Made by a program: the position numbers and the translations under genes. From Melieria omissa (Eukaryota; Arthropoda; Insecta; Diptera; Ulidiidae), in NCBI GenBank assembly GCA_963971225.1, contig OZ020269.1, positions 15,064,421-15,128,420 on the forward strand: 64,000 nucleotides of DNA, written 5' to 3'. Positions 24,401 to 33,566 of the stretch are shown here, piece after piece. Under the pieces are notes generated by a model, which saw only the letters and a program-made list of their open reading frames with translations, was not told where the DNA came from and did no database searches. The stretch's first letter is position 1. Each line of letters starts with the position of its first letter.

Positions 24401-27400
24401 ATATCACTGATTTTGTGCGCATTTTTTAACTTGATTTGCTTGTGATGCAAATGAACGTCCCTGTGATATAAATTCAACCGAAACTGTAACATTCTTCGTA
24501 CAAAATACATTTTTTTACTTTAGTTTTTATTTGATTTGTGTTGAAAACGTTTTTTGCGTTAATCTTACGCCTGTGATAAAGTCTCTTTAGTTCAACTAAA
24601 TTCGGATTAAATAAAACAACAAGCAATATGTGTGCGTGCCAGCAACCAACGCCAAATATCAACATCGATGCCAGTGCGGAACGCAACTGGTAGGTGAAAA
24701 TTGTTGTAATAAATTTGAACATTTTTGAAAAATGTATAAGCTTTTGAAGATTTGAATGCTGGTTTGTGTTTTTTACAAAATCATGAGTATTCTATCTAAA
24801 ATGAAGAGAAGAAAACAACACTTTCTGACTCCAAGTTTGAGTCATTCAAGCAATCAATGAGCTCGGACAGTTATGTTGGACTTACAAGCAGGTTTCAAGG
24901 ATTATTTGCATTGAGTGCTGTTGAAAATTTGGCGCCATGCATTGGTTTAGCTGTTTCTTTTTTTAATTTGAAATATTGTTATAACATAAACCTTTCGGAA
25001 ATGTGATACAATTATTGTCGGATTGATGCTAAATGCACCAACCTTTACATCGAGTGCTAGAATTGCAATTCGATTTTGCCTAAAACCAAACCTATGCCAA
25101 AACTTTTCCAACAACTGAAAATTTGCGTTGTTTACCTTAAATGAAAACCATTCTCGAAATAAAACAGAAGTAAGCAATGTCCACCATTCAAATACAATTA
25201 ATTCTAGCCGCGCAAATACTGTCGTAGAGTGCTCAAAGCTTTTCCAGCCGCTAGCAACTGCAATTACCGGTTTCGTTTATTAATTTATTGCACACGTTTC
25301 TTCATTAAAAATATTTTTATTTTTCATATTTCTCGCTAGCCATCAATTAACAACACTTAACAAACAATACGCGTGTCACTACGCCGCACACATTTCCTTA
25401 GACACCTTCAGCGATCGATTTAGCTTGTTCAATTTTCCACCAAGTGGAATGCTTCTAGAAGAAATTTGAAAAATGCGCAAAAATATGAAGTGGAGAAAAA
25501 TATAAATGAGGGAAAAAAAAATATAACAAGACAGCACACTGATGGTGACTATAGCAACGCCAACCATTTCCATCCCACATTCTGTAATTGCCCCATGATG
25601 CTTTCTAGCAATGGCTGAGTGGTGCTTGTCATAGCCACTCAATGGCTCACTTGAAGCGCTCATTGGACACGGTGTACTATTTAGCGGCAAAAACCCATGT
25701 GCCATTCAGCTGACGCCGTCGGCTTGTCACTCCAAAAGGATTATGCAAGGTGCACTAATGGCACTGCCTGTTGTTCTATGCTGGTTCTATTGGTTTATTG
25801 GCCTCTTGTAGCGAAAGCTTGGCTGTCACTCGGGTTGAGTGGTCACGAATCGAAACCCTTTTTTTTTTGCTGGCATATTCTAAAAATGCTCTTGAGATAT
25901 GAAAGAATGGATAGGTGGCCTATCAGCCCCGGAAGTGGGTACCTTATACTAACAAAACAAAAAAAAAAAACCAGGGGCATGCTTGCAATGCAGAAAGCAA
26001 TGCTTTTAAACGCAAAGTTCTATAACTTTAGTGAACTCAAGTGTTCATTGTGCCATGTCGTTGGCAGTTATTATTTTCCGGACGTGTTTTGTTGACTTGA
26101 ATCAGAGTCAATATTACAATTAAACTAATAAACACACCACACGTCGTGCGTTGGTCGTATTTGTGCTGATTAACGCATTTTTGTTTTTGTGCATAAACTT
26201 AATGATACTCGCTTTATATCCTTCTTGAACCAACGCAATGCTTCGCATTCCCCTGCGCGTTTGTTTGAGTCAAAACAAAAAAAAAAACAACAAAAACGGA
26301 GCAGATAAAAATGTTTCGCCCGCATTCCTGACACTCGAACGTCTCGTCGCGCTAAAATCTGTGCCAAGTGCGCAATATCTTTAGACGCTGCCTTTCAACG
26401 TAGGAAAACACAAAGCTCTCATGCTTCTCCGCTTGCTGCCATCCATTATTTTGTAAGCGTTGGACAATTTAATGTGCTCAACTGCCCCGATGCAGCGCAT
26501 TTTTCTGTGCTTTGTTTTGATAATATTTATTTAATTCATGCACGGAATAAACACGAGCGGCTTTATTGTTGCCGTGATTTTGTCAAAAGTACTCAACTTT
26601 CTGTACTTGCTTTGTTTATTCAATGTCCCGCCTTTGTGTGCTGTTACTTAGTTGTCTCTGTTTATTATTAATACTTAATTCGCCGGGTGATGGTTCGATT
26701 GTAACCTCTGGCCGGCGCCGTCGCCGCCTCCCACACAATAGCAGCGAATAAGTAAATAAAGAGAGCTGTCCGTCGACAGTCCAGTTTTTGATAGTAATAC
26801 TGTCATGGAATTGCTCTCTTTGTATGATATTCGATTGGCAGCAATCCACTAACCTCCAACTAACTGCTCGATGCCGCGTCGCCGCTTCACATCCGCCTAA
26901 TCCAATTCGCCTTGTGTGCGTACCATTAATTAAATGTGTTAACATGTCCTTTGTCCATTAAACATGTCTGTCTCCAAAATGTTGCTGCTGACTATTTATA
27001 GCCGCACTACTACTCATACGCATTTGTTGTCCTTTTCATGTGTGCGCTGTCGCTAACTACTGTCCTGGCCAATGAACCAGACCACACAGCGAATAGCAAA
27101 ATAAAGAGAGCTATCCGTCGACAGTCGAGCTTTAAATAAAATTACTGTCATGGAATTGCTCTCTTTGTATAGTATTCGAAAAGCAGCGAATTTACTAACC
27201 CACTCGATGTGTGTTTGTATTCGTTGTGGACATGTCCACCCAAGCAGCAGCTCATTGTATTCAAGTGGAATGATTTCTTCCGCTGCCTGCTCTGCTTGAA
27301 GACAGTCCGCCGGTATTTCTTGTAAATTATTTGAACAAATCTTTTTTACAACTAGGATTTTTCATTTATTTAATTCGTACTTGTTTGTAAATTTCAATAC

Positions 27401-29822
27401 ACAGATGTGATACGTTCTTCCGTAATCTGCTCCGCACTTACTTAAGCTAAAGTATTAAAGTATAGACATTTCTTCCCGTGCTCAGCAATCCACGAGCCTC
27501 GCCCTCATTCTGGGCAGCGTTTAAAGTCCCCCGCGCCCACGTCCGCCCGTTGGTCCGCCTTGCCAAGCACCACGACCGCCACCCGGCGCACCCGGTGGCG
27601 CTCCTCTTCCGCCTCCGCCGGGGCCTCCCCGTCCTCTGCCACGCGCTGTTTGAACAAATATAAGAAATCATTCAAATGCCCATAAAATCATGCAATCACA
27701 AATTTTCCACTTACCTTGCGCTCGCAGAATCGCCGCTTTGCCTCTGCCCGCTGTACCACCCAGTCCCTTGCCCGTTTGCTTCTTGAACATGGGCGCATTC
27801 TTCAGCATGTCGGGCAGTATGAGAAAACGTATTTTCGAGCCACGTATGTAGACATTCTCCAAATTGGCAGTACGTCCATCTCGGTACGTTACCGTAATTT
27901 GTGTCATTTGACAATTCATATTGTCCTCAGCTTCGATTAGTTTGCCGCGGTAGACTTCGCCGGTGATGGTCTCGCAGGTGATAATGTGCCCTTCGGCCTC
28001 GTGCAACACTTTTATGGGGACACCAATAGACATTTTGCTTGCTTATGAATATGTTCGCACAGTTATTTAAATTTTAACTATGCTTTTTCTGCTATAATTA
28101 GACAATTTTTGCACCGGTCAATGAAAAAAGTGTGTTTTCGCGTAACCACTGCACAAAAACGATTACAGTCGTTCGTGTGGCCGCCTATTTGACAGCCGAG
28201 TGTCGAGGCGCCATGTTTACGCCGAACGTGCTTGAACGTTTGCTGCTTGAAGCTGTTAGCGTGCTTGGCAACAGTTTGAAAAGCATTGTTGCGGTTTTAA
28301 ACTGTCGCTATAATCTAGAAGTTTTCGAAGTTGATGCCTCATCAGGTTATGCTATGTTAGTTGTTGACTGTAATCTTATCAGTGTACAAATTTGTTTTAT
28401 TCACGAAAGTCCACAGCCAGTTGAATGATGTGGTTGTGATCCGTAAGATAAGAGGGGCCGAGAGAATGCCTCATTTGATTTACTTATAGTTGTGACCACG
28501 ATCGTCTTATCTGCTATTAGGCCACGTACTGATCTTGCTTTATGATTTACCCTTATTTACCTTTATCTTTATTACTTTATTCATTGTGCCTTGGCTTGTT
28601 TATCACAACCTTAAATCTGGCGTAATTATATTTACCCATATGTACATATTTTTCAGCTCGTAAAAGTCGTTAGCTTGTACGCCCCTCATTAAGGTTGTGC
28701 AAATAAGCAGCACAGCACTAATTTAAATATAAACAATGGCAGCGCTTAAGCAAATCGCCGTCACCCACCCGATAACAAAGATAGCAACGAATGGTATTAC
28801 GCAAGCCAGCAGCTTACAAATCTTTCGACACATAGATACAGAAATCTGCAGACTCCAACCGCAACAATTTGCCACTATCAGAATTGTTTGTTTTTCACAA
28901 AATGGATTTACTGACACTATACTTTTGCTCTTCCTCCCAATAGCGACCCAATGTTTAGTAGTAGTAGTAGTAGAAGAGAGTTTAGTGAGAGCGGTCTTGG
29001 CACCAGTGCCGATTCCAAGCTCCGCACCATTTCTACCTCTTCTTGCGCTACCAACATGTCGACTGAGTCCTACTCCATCTCTCTCGGCGTAGGGCCTCTG
29101 TGGTGGTCCTGATGTCCCTACCCACCACAGAACAGATCACGATAGGGCGTCACTCTTAACTGGTACGTAAATAGTATCCGGAACGTGAGTGTCATAGGGA
29201 TTGAACTAACGCAGCATTGTTTTGTTTTTAATATAGATTACACTCGGAAGATTTCTGTGGACTCAGCTGGTGGCAGTGTATTCGATAGCAGCAGCGCTTC
29301 GTCGGAGTGCTCTGATTCGGATGGCAGCGATTCACAGAATGAAGACATCAATTCTTTGTACTCGGACGATGATTGCCAGGAGGTAGTGAAGCAAATATTG
29401 CAGCACGACAATCCGACACGCATCACCATCAAGTTGCACGTTACCGAGAACAAATGCACCAAGTGGGAATCGGTGAGTGACACTCGTTGGTATATTTTTG
29501 ACATGGCGCTAATAAATATTTGTGGTTGTGTTGACAGGTTTTGAATCCAATTAACAACGTTTTGTACGTGGCTCTGCCCGAGGTACTCCAGCCGGAAGCC
29601 TCGAAGCAGACCTTCATTTCCTTGCTAGAGTTCGCCGAGGAGAAGCTCGATGTGGATGCAGTGGTTTTGTGCATGCGCAAAAAGCAACCGGATCGCGCAC
29701 GTCTCCTGGAGACCTTCTTGATAATGGGCTTCCAGCCCTTGTCCAGGAAGTCGCCCATGGCACCACCAGCTACAGAGAATGATTCCGAGAATTTCTTCCT
29801 CATTTATAGCATGGAGGATTAA
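15491..29822 (+). CDS. Oda: Ornithine decarboxylase antizyme, +1 frameshifted
   Basis: Antizyme binds ornithine decarboxylase monomers, sends them to the proteasome without ubiquitin and limits polyamine uptake. Coding exons: 15491-15516, 28944-29162, 29237-29472 and 29538-29822. Exon 1 encodes MPSNMNNK plus two bases before gtaagt; exon 2 starts with the one base needed. ORF1 ends TGG TGG TCC TGA at 29101-29112; a +1 shift at TCC reads on as [13 protein letters not shown]. The shifted product is 64 + 190 = 254 aa, which fits the size I recall for fly Oda. The C-terminal half carries the antizyme core: [31 protein letters not shown] and [18 protein letters not shown]. Translation is autoregulated: polyamines raise frameshifting. 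Exon 1 is assigned by phase, size and the Drosophila-like large first intron, so it is less certain than exons 2-4. SmD3 and miR-281 lie in intron 1. Confidence 0.88.
15517..26744. other. 5' part of Oda intron 1, no gene seen
   Basis: About 11 kb of AT-rich DNA with only short chance ORFs in all six frames. Local features: a purine/GT-rich run at 15690-15760, a short CA run near 18230, and a 27-bp two-copy tandem duplication (gctataatcatacaatattg) at about 18597-18645. Regions around 18150-18370 and 21240-21480 are richer in GC than their surroundings and could hold alternative promoters or enhancers, but nothing in the sequence proves it. In flies, large first introns usually carry regulatory DNA. 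Confidence 0.5.
26745..26833 (+). ncRNA. mir-281-1: pre-miR-281-1 hairpin
   Basis: The stretch folds into a hairpin. The 5' arm 26759-26781 begins aagagagctgtccgtcgaca and the 3' arm 26801-26823 reads tgtcatggaattgctctctt and ends tgt; outer bases cgaata and tattcg extend the stem. Both arms match what I remember as the mature strands of miR-281, a conserved arthropod microRNA; the G after agagagct is the form of copy 1 in Drosophila. It lies in Oda intron 1 on the sense strand and is therefore probably processed from the Oda primary transcript. Confidence 0.93.
27090..27178 (+). ncRNA. mir-281-2: pre-miR-281-2 hairpin
   Basis: Second hairpin 345 bp downstream of the first. 5' arm 27104-27126 begins aagagagctatccgtcgaca, with A where copy 1 has G, as I recall for Drosophila mir-281-2. 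3' arm 27146-27168 is identical to copy 1 (tgtcatggaattgctctctt and then tgt). Outer cgaata/tattcg pairs are kept while the loop differs (ctttaaataaa against cagtttttgatag). Conserved arms with diverged loops indicate selection on the mature products. Confidence 0.93.
27365..27370 (-). terminator. Probable SmD3 poly(A) signal
   Basis: TTTATT on the plus strand gives AATAAA on the minus strand, about 150 bases past the SmD3 stop codon. It lies downstream of both miR-281 hairpins on the plus strand, so the SmD3 transcript need not cross them. Confidence 0.5.
27521..28033 (-). CDS. SmD3: Small nuclear ribonucleoprotein Sm D3
   Basis: Core Sm protein that forms the heptameric ring on U1, U2, U4 and U5 snRNAs and is needed for snRNP biogenesis and splicing in the nucleus. 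Two exons, 27715-28033 and 27521-27645, are joined across a 69-bp GT-AG intron that splits an Ala codon; total 147 aa. Residues 1-80 form the Sm fold: [20 protein letters not shown] (Sm1) and [20 protein letters not shown] (Sm2). The tail is an RGG-rich stretch ([13 protein letters not shown], ending GGRGRGGL), the usual target of symmetric dimethylarginine modification before SMN-dependent assembly. The exon 2 GC content reflects the RG repeats. The gene is antisense within Oda intron 1, the same nesting as in Drosophila. Complete and intact. Confidence 0.97.
28034..28943. other. SmD3 5' flank and end of Oda intron 1
   Basis: No gene supported. The first 100 bases upstream of the SmD3 start should contain its promoter and 5' UTR, which must fire on the minus strand inside the Oda transcription unit. 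The acceptor for Oda exon 2 is the pyrimidine-rich ttgctcttcctcccaatag ending at 28943. Confidence 0.55.
29107..29112 (+). promoter_or_regulatory. Antizyme +1 ribosomal frameshift site
   Basis: TCC TGA followed by TGTCCC is the conserved antizyme shift site: the ribosome pauses at the UGA with UCC in the P site and slips one base forward. In metazoan antizymes the context after UGA is strongly conserved and often followed by a pseudoknot; tgtccctacccaccacag here is the candidate 3' stimulator. Both flanking frames are open exactly up to and from this point, which supports real use. Confidence 0.93.
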
Positions 29823-30800
29823 GTTGACAAATGTTCTATGCTAGATTTGCAACTTCAAATTGCATTCATACCAATCAACAACAACAACACATCGATCATA
29901 TTTCAAATGGTTAACATCACAATGCAGTAACCAATTCTTTGCCGCATAAAACAAAAGCTGGTCCCCAAACTACAACAACAAGCCCACGACGACCGACTTG
30001 CGTGCCGAACCATCATATGCCGACATCAATGAGTTTGAATATGCTATTTAAATTCATTCATCTATATAAACCCCGCTTAATGCCGATTAGCTATGAAATA
30101 TTCACGCAAAAGAAAAAGAAACATTTCGATACATAGACATTTGTCAGCTTAACATAAATGAGCAGAAATTTTGTAGTCTATGTTAAGAGCGAAAATATCG
30201 TATTTTATCTGAATCCAAAAAAAATGAAAACGTAAAAAAAATGTTAAAACTACAAAAATCACAACAAAAAAATCCCAAAAACATAAAAACCACAAAAAAT
30301 GAAACTAGTTTTAGGGCAATTCTGTAATCAACACCATGTATTTCGTTCAATTACTCTATACTTACGCATACATATTGTCCTTATTAACACTTAATATGCA
30401 TTATGTTTACAAATTATTATATTATTATATTATGATTATCAATATTAACTTAATCCACCAAATTTGAAATTGAATTAGTATTGGCTGTCTTATTTATGAA
30501 AATTAATATTAATACATATGTTGTTAGATCTAATGTCAGTTTTTCACCTAAAGTTGTAATTTTTTTTAATATGATTTTTATTATACATATTTTTTTTTGT
30601 TAGAAGCAGAATTATCCAAACTTTAATGTATACTTATATCATTTATATGAACACCGTTTTGTTACATTCGTATCTTTACAAAAATCCTTAGATAGCGAGC
30701 AGATTTACAATGTTTTCGGTAACAATTCTTTTATTAAACGTGCAGGAAAATCGTTTTTAAAAACAAATACATTTATTCTATAATTTCAACAGCAAATAAA
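29823..30800 (+). other. Oda 3' UTR
   Basis: AT-rich non-coding sequence after the antizyme stop, with several poly-A runs near 30220-30300. The first canonical AATAAA with a clean context is at 30795-30800, which would give a 3' UTR of about 1 kb. Use of this site is inferred. Confidence 0.5.
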
Positions 30801-30839
30801 CTTGTGTAATAAAACGGAAATGCTTGAAAATGTCAATTT

Positions 30840-31250
30840 CTTGGGCGGTTTGTTGCGACTATAAATGTTTATCTCTGGGTAAATGCAACTGGGAGATTGT
30901 AGCGCTAATTGAGGAAGCATCGAACCCCGTCAGTGTGCGACTTTAACACACTAAACCTCCTCATGTCACAGACCGCAATCCCCTCCGGACACTTCCGTTA
31001 AGTATTACGTCAGAGGGCAGTTTTGAGCGCTCGGCTCACAGTATCGTTCAGTTAGTCGCTAGTTGCTCTTACTAGGCTCCCCACCGTAGGTCGTATATAC
31101 GGTTTATCACCACCCCTCCTTGGATTTACGTATCATTCGTGTGTCCGTGTAGTAGTAGCGTCTGTCCGCGTAGGAATGGGCTGTGTGAGTTAATCATTAA
31201 CCACAAATGATCAGTCGAGCGAAAGTTCTTATAACTTGTGTTTTCGAAAA
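30840..31250. mobile_element. GC-richer island, possible solo LTR
   Basis: About 400 bp stand out from AT-rich flanks by base composition. They contain gtatcgttcagttagtcgct, which resembles an Inr-type transcription start (TCAGTT) as found in fly LTRs and TATA-less promoters, preceded by cagagggcagttttgagcgc. There is no ORF. It could be a solo LTR of a BEL or roo-type element, or the promoter and 5' UTR region of the PPIL3 gene at 31635. I could not find convincing TG...CA ends with a target duplication. Confidence 0.3.
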
Positions 31251-31412
31251 TGTGCAGGTTTGGGCCAATTCTCATTTTCTTTTTTACTCTTTATGATAAA
31301 AAATTTTTTCGGTTGTTTTCCGAATTTATGCAATGCAATTTCATTTCATTTCCAAATACGTAAATATAAAATTTAAATAATTGAAACCATTGCCTGCAAT
31401 TAATTGCTGCAG

Positions 31413-31622
31413 CATTTGAGCACATCTTTGAAAGTGCCCAATGACTCTCAAACTGTAACATCTGAAGTATTAATCAACAATCAAGCGTCACAAGCACGCA
31501 ATTTGATTGCAAAATTCAACTCTGCGCCAGAGAGGGTTGACAATGCTTTTCAAAATGTCCAGCCAGCAGCTGCTGTAATTTCTGGCACAAAACCTAAGCA
31601 TTTTTTCCGCTGCAACATTTAA
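31413..31622 (+). other. Open frame upstream of PPIL3, unrecognised
   Basis: A 69-codon open frame follows a possible acceptor (ttgctgcag at 31404-31412) and reads HLSTSLKVPNDSQTVTSEVL, later QARNLIAKFNSAPERV, ending just 12 bases before the PPIL3 start codon. Composition looks protein-like, but there is no ATG, I recognise no domain and see no upstream partner exon. It may be a last exon of an unidentified gene, a pseudogene scrap, or chance. Confidence 0.2.
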
Positions 31623-31634
31623 GTACTGAAAAAA

Positions 31635-32494
31635 ATGGTGAGAAACAACTAATTATACAAAATTATCAAATTTCATTTACATTTGAACAAGTAATACGAG
31701 CTCAACATTTTGTTTCTTTAGTCTGTCACGCTGCACACCGACGTGGGCGACATAAAGCTGGAGCTATTCTGCGAGGACTGCCCGAAGGCGTGTGAAAATT
31801 TTCTGGCACTGTGCGCCAGCGAATACTACAATGGCTGTGCGTTCATACGCAACATTAAAGGTTTTATAGTGCAAACAGGCGATCCGAGCAATACCGGCAA
31901 AAATGGAAATTCAATTTGGGGCACTAAATTCGAGGATGAATTTAAGGATTCGCTTAAGGTGAGCCACTAGTTCCATAGTGGCTAAGCGAGTGCTGTATTT
32001 AGTGATCTGTCAATCCCACGACAATTCCCATCTTTCCCCCTTTCCCGTTGTACTTAAGTACATTCCTCCCATCCCTCCGGCCACGGCCGCTCACATAATG
32101 TGACTACTACTTTTGCTGTTCATCTTGTTCATCATGAAGAATAAATGATAGCTTTATCTGAAACTCGACTCGTGTTTTAATGTTTTTCTACTAGCACTCG
32201 GATCGCGGCATGGTGTCAATGGCAAACAATGGACCCAATGCAAATGCCAGCCAGTTCTTCATTACCTATGCGGCGCAGCCCAATTTGGACTTGAAGTACA
32301 CGCTGTTTGGCAGGTGTGTGTGTGTGTGTGTGATTGAGGCTTAAAATTGATTGATTTTTTGTTACAGAGTCATTGACGGTTTCGATGCGTTGGATGAGCT
32401 GGAAAAACTGCCCGTCAATCCCAAGACCTATCGGCCACATGTGGAGAAGAAAATCAATAGCGTCACAATACATGCAAATCCCATTGCTGCATAA
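31635..32494 (+). CDS. Peptidyl-prolyl isomerase, PPIL3-type cyclophilin
   Basis: Small single-domain cyclophilin of the PPIL3 group, a spliceosome-associated peptidyl-prolyl cis-trans isomerase. Exons 31635-31637, 31722-31958, 32195-32313 and 32368-32494 join to 161 aa, the size I expect for this family. The first coding exon is the ATG alone, immediately followed by gtgaga; exon 2 opens [19 protein letters not shown]. Family hallmarks are [33 protein letters not shown] and [20 protein letters not shown], containing the isomerase active-site loop. The protein ends [12 protein letters not shown]. It has no signal peptide or extra domain, unlike secreted cyclophilins. It is convergent with whd; the 3' ends probably overlap. 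Drosophila has an orthologue (a CG-numbered gene), so no symbol is given. Confidence 0.95.
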
Positions 32495-32627
32495 GATTCG
32501 GCGCCGGTTGAGCAAGGAGCTCAACCCAGTTGACATTAGGAATAGAATTGTATTGATAGAATATCATTTACCTGAACGCAAACAAATGTAAAATACAAAT
32601 ACATAACATTTAAAATACAACTTTTAA

Positions 32628-32633
32628 ATAAAT
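32628..32633 (+). terminator. Probable PPIL3 poly(A) signal
   Basis: AATAAA 134 bases past the PPIL3 stop codon, 14 bases before the opposite-strand signal of whd. Confidence 0.6.
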
Positions 32634-32647
32634 TTCATGGGTTTCAC

Positions 32648-32653
32648 TTTATT
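32648..32653 (-). terminator. Probable whd poly(A) signal
   Basis: TTTATT (AATAAA on the minus strand) about 910 bases past the whd stop. If used, the whd transcript ends near or beyond the PPIL3 signal, giving a tail-to-tail overlap. Other minus-strand hexamers in 32650-33560 could be used instead. Confidence 0.4.
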
Positions 32654-33566
32654 CAAAATGAAAACTTATTCTAATCAGCTTAAGATCTAACAACTTCTGC
32701 GCTTCATTTGTTTACTAAGCCTTAGTCTAAATGATGAGAGAAAGTTTGTTGCGAACACGCAGTTCACAGCAGGCAGAGGCACGGCCTCAGTACACTTTAA
32801 CAATTTGCAATTCTAAATAATTCTCATTTTCATAATAATTACGAATAACAAAATAATCAAAACAAGCAAAGAGACGTGTCTCAAATACTAAACGCTTACT
32901 CGATTAATTGCTGACTAAATAAAAAATACAAAAAAGTATAAAAACAAAAAAAAAAAATCATGTAAATTGCATTGATTTGTGTGAATCGAACGATATCTGT
33001 GTGGGTTTTTGGGCTTAATAGCTACGCATATTTATATCGAGACCAAATGTTTGCGTTGAAAAAATAAACTAATGAACCTTAAAACTTTGAGTTGCAAAAA
33101 ACAAATTGAAGTATTTTGTTTTTGTATGCACAAAAGTTGCAAAAGGTAAAATAATTTCGGAAATTTTGCTTTTCACAATTTGGCTCTTAGATCGTATGCT
33201 TAGAAATCAATCGATTTTAAATAAAACAATCAACATAACTATTTTGCATAAACAACCACGACTATTCACACTCAGGCTACGCTAAATTGCTCGGGCTGCG
33301 AATTAATAATCGCACTTTTGCATCCTCCACGCGTTCTCCTCACTCGACTATTCTCTTTACATTATTGCTACGTTTAAATTAATTTACAAATTTAACTAAT
33401 GCATAGCTTAACATTACGACTTTTTTTCTCTGCTCTTTGTTAAAATGCTGTGAAAACGACAACTTCAATTGACTTTGCGTCCGCTGGCCTCCGCCTTTGA
33501 TTGTCCAATGGTAAATTGCTAAGTGCGCTAACCACACACACAGACACACACACACAGTCATGGGCG
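32654..33566 (-). other. Probable whd 3' UTR
   Basis: AT-rich region without coding signs between the whd stop codon and the likely poly(A) signal. A CA run (acacacacagacacacac) lies at 33533-33556 close to the stop codon. Confidence 0.45.

Noticed and set aside
28132..28428. 98-codon frame upstream of SmD3
   Set aside because: No ATG at its start, no recognised family, lies in Oda intron 1 over the SmD3 promoter region.
28736..29092. 118-codon frame starting ATG overlapping Oda exon 2
   Set aside because: Different frame from the antizyme ORF1, crosses the exon 2 acceptor, no recognisable domain.
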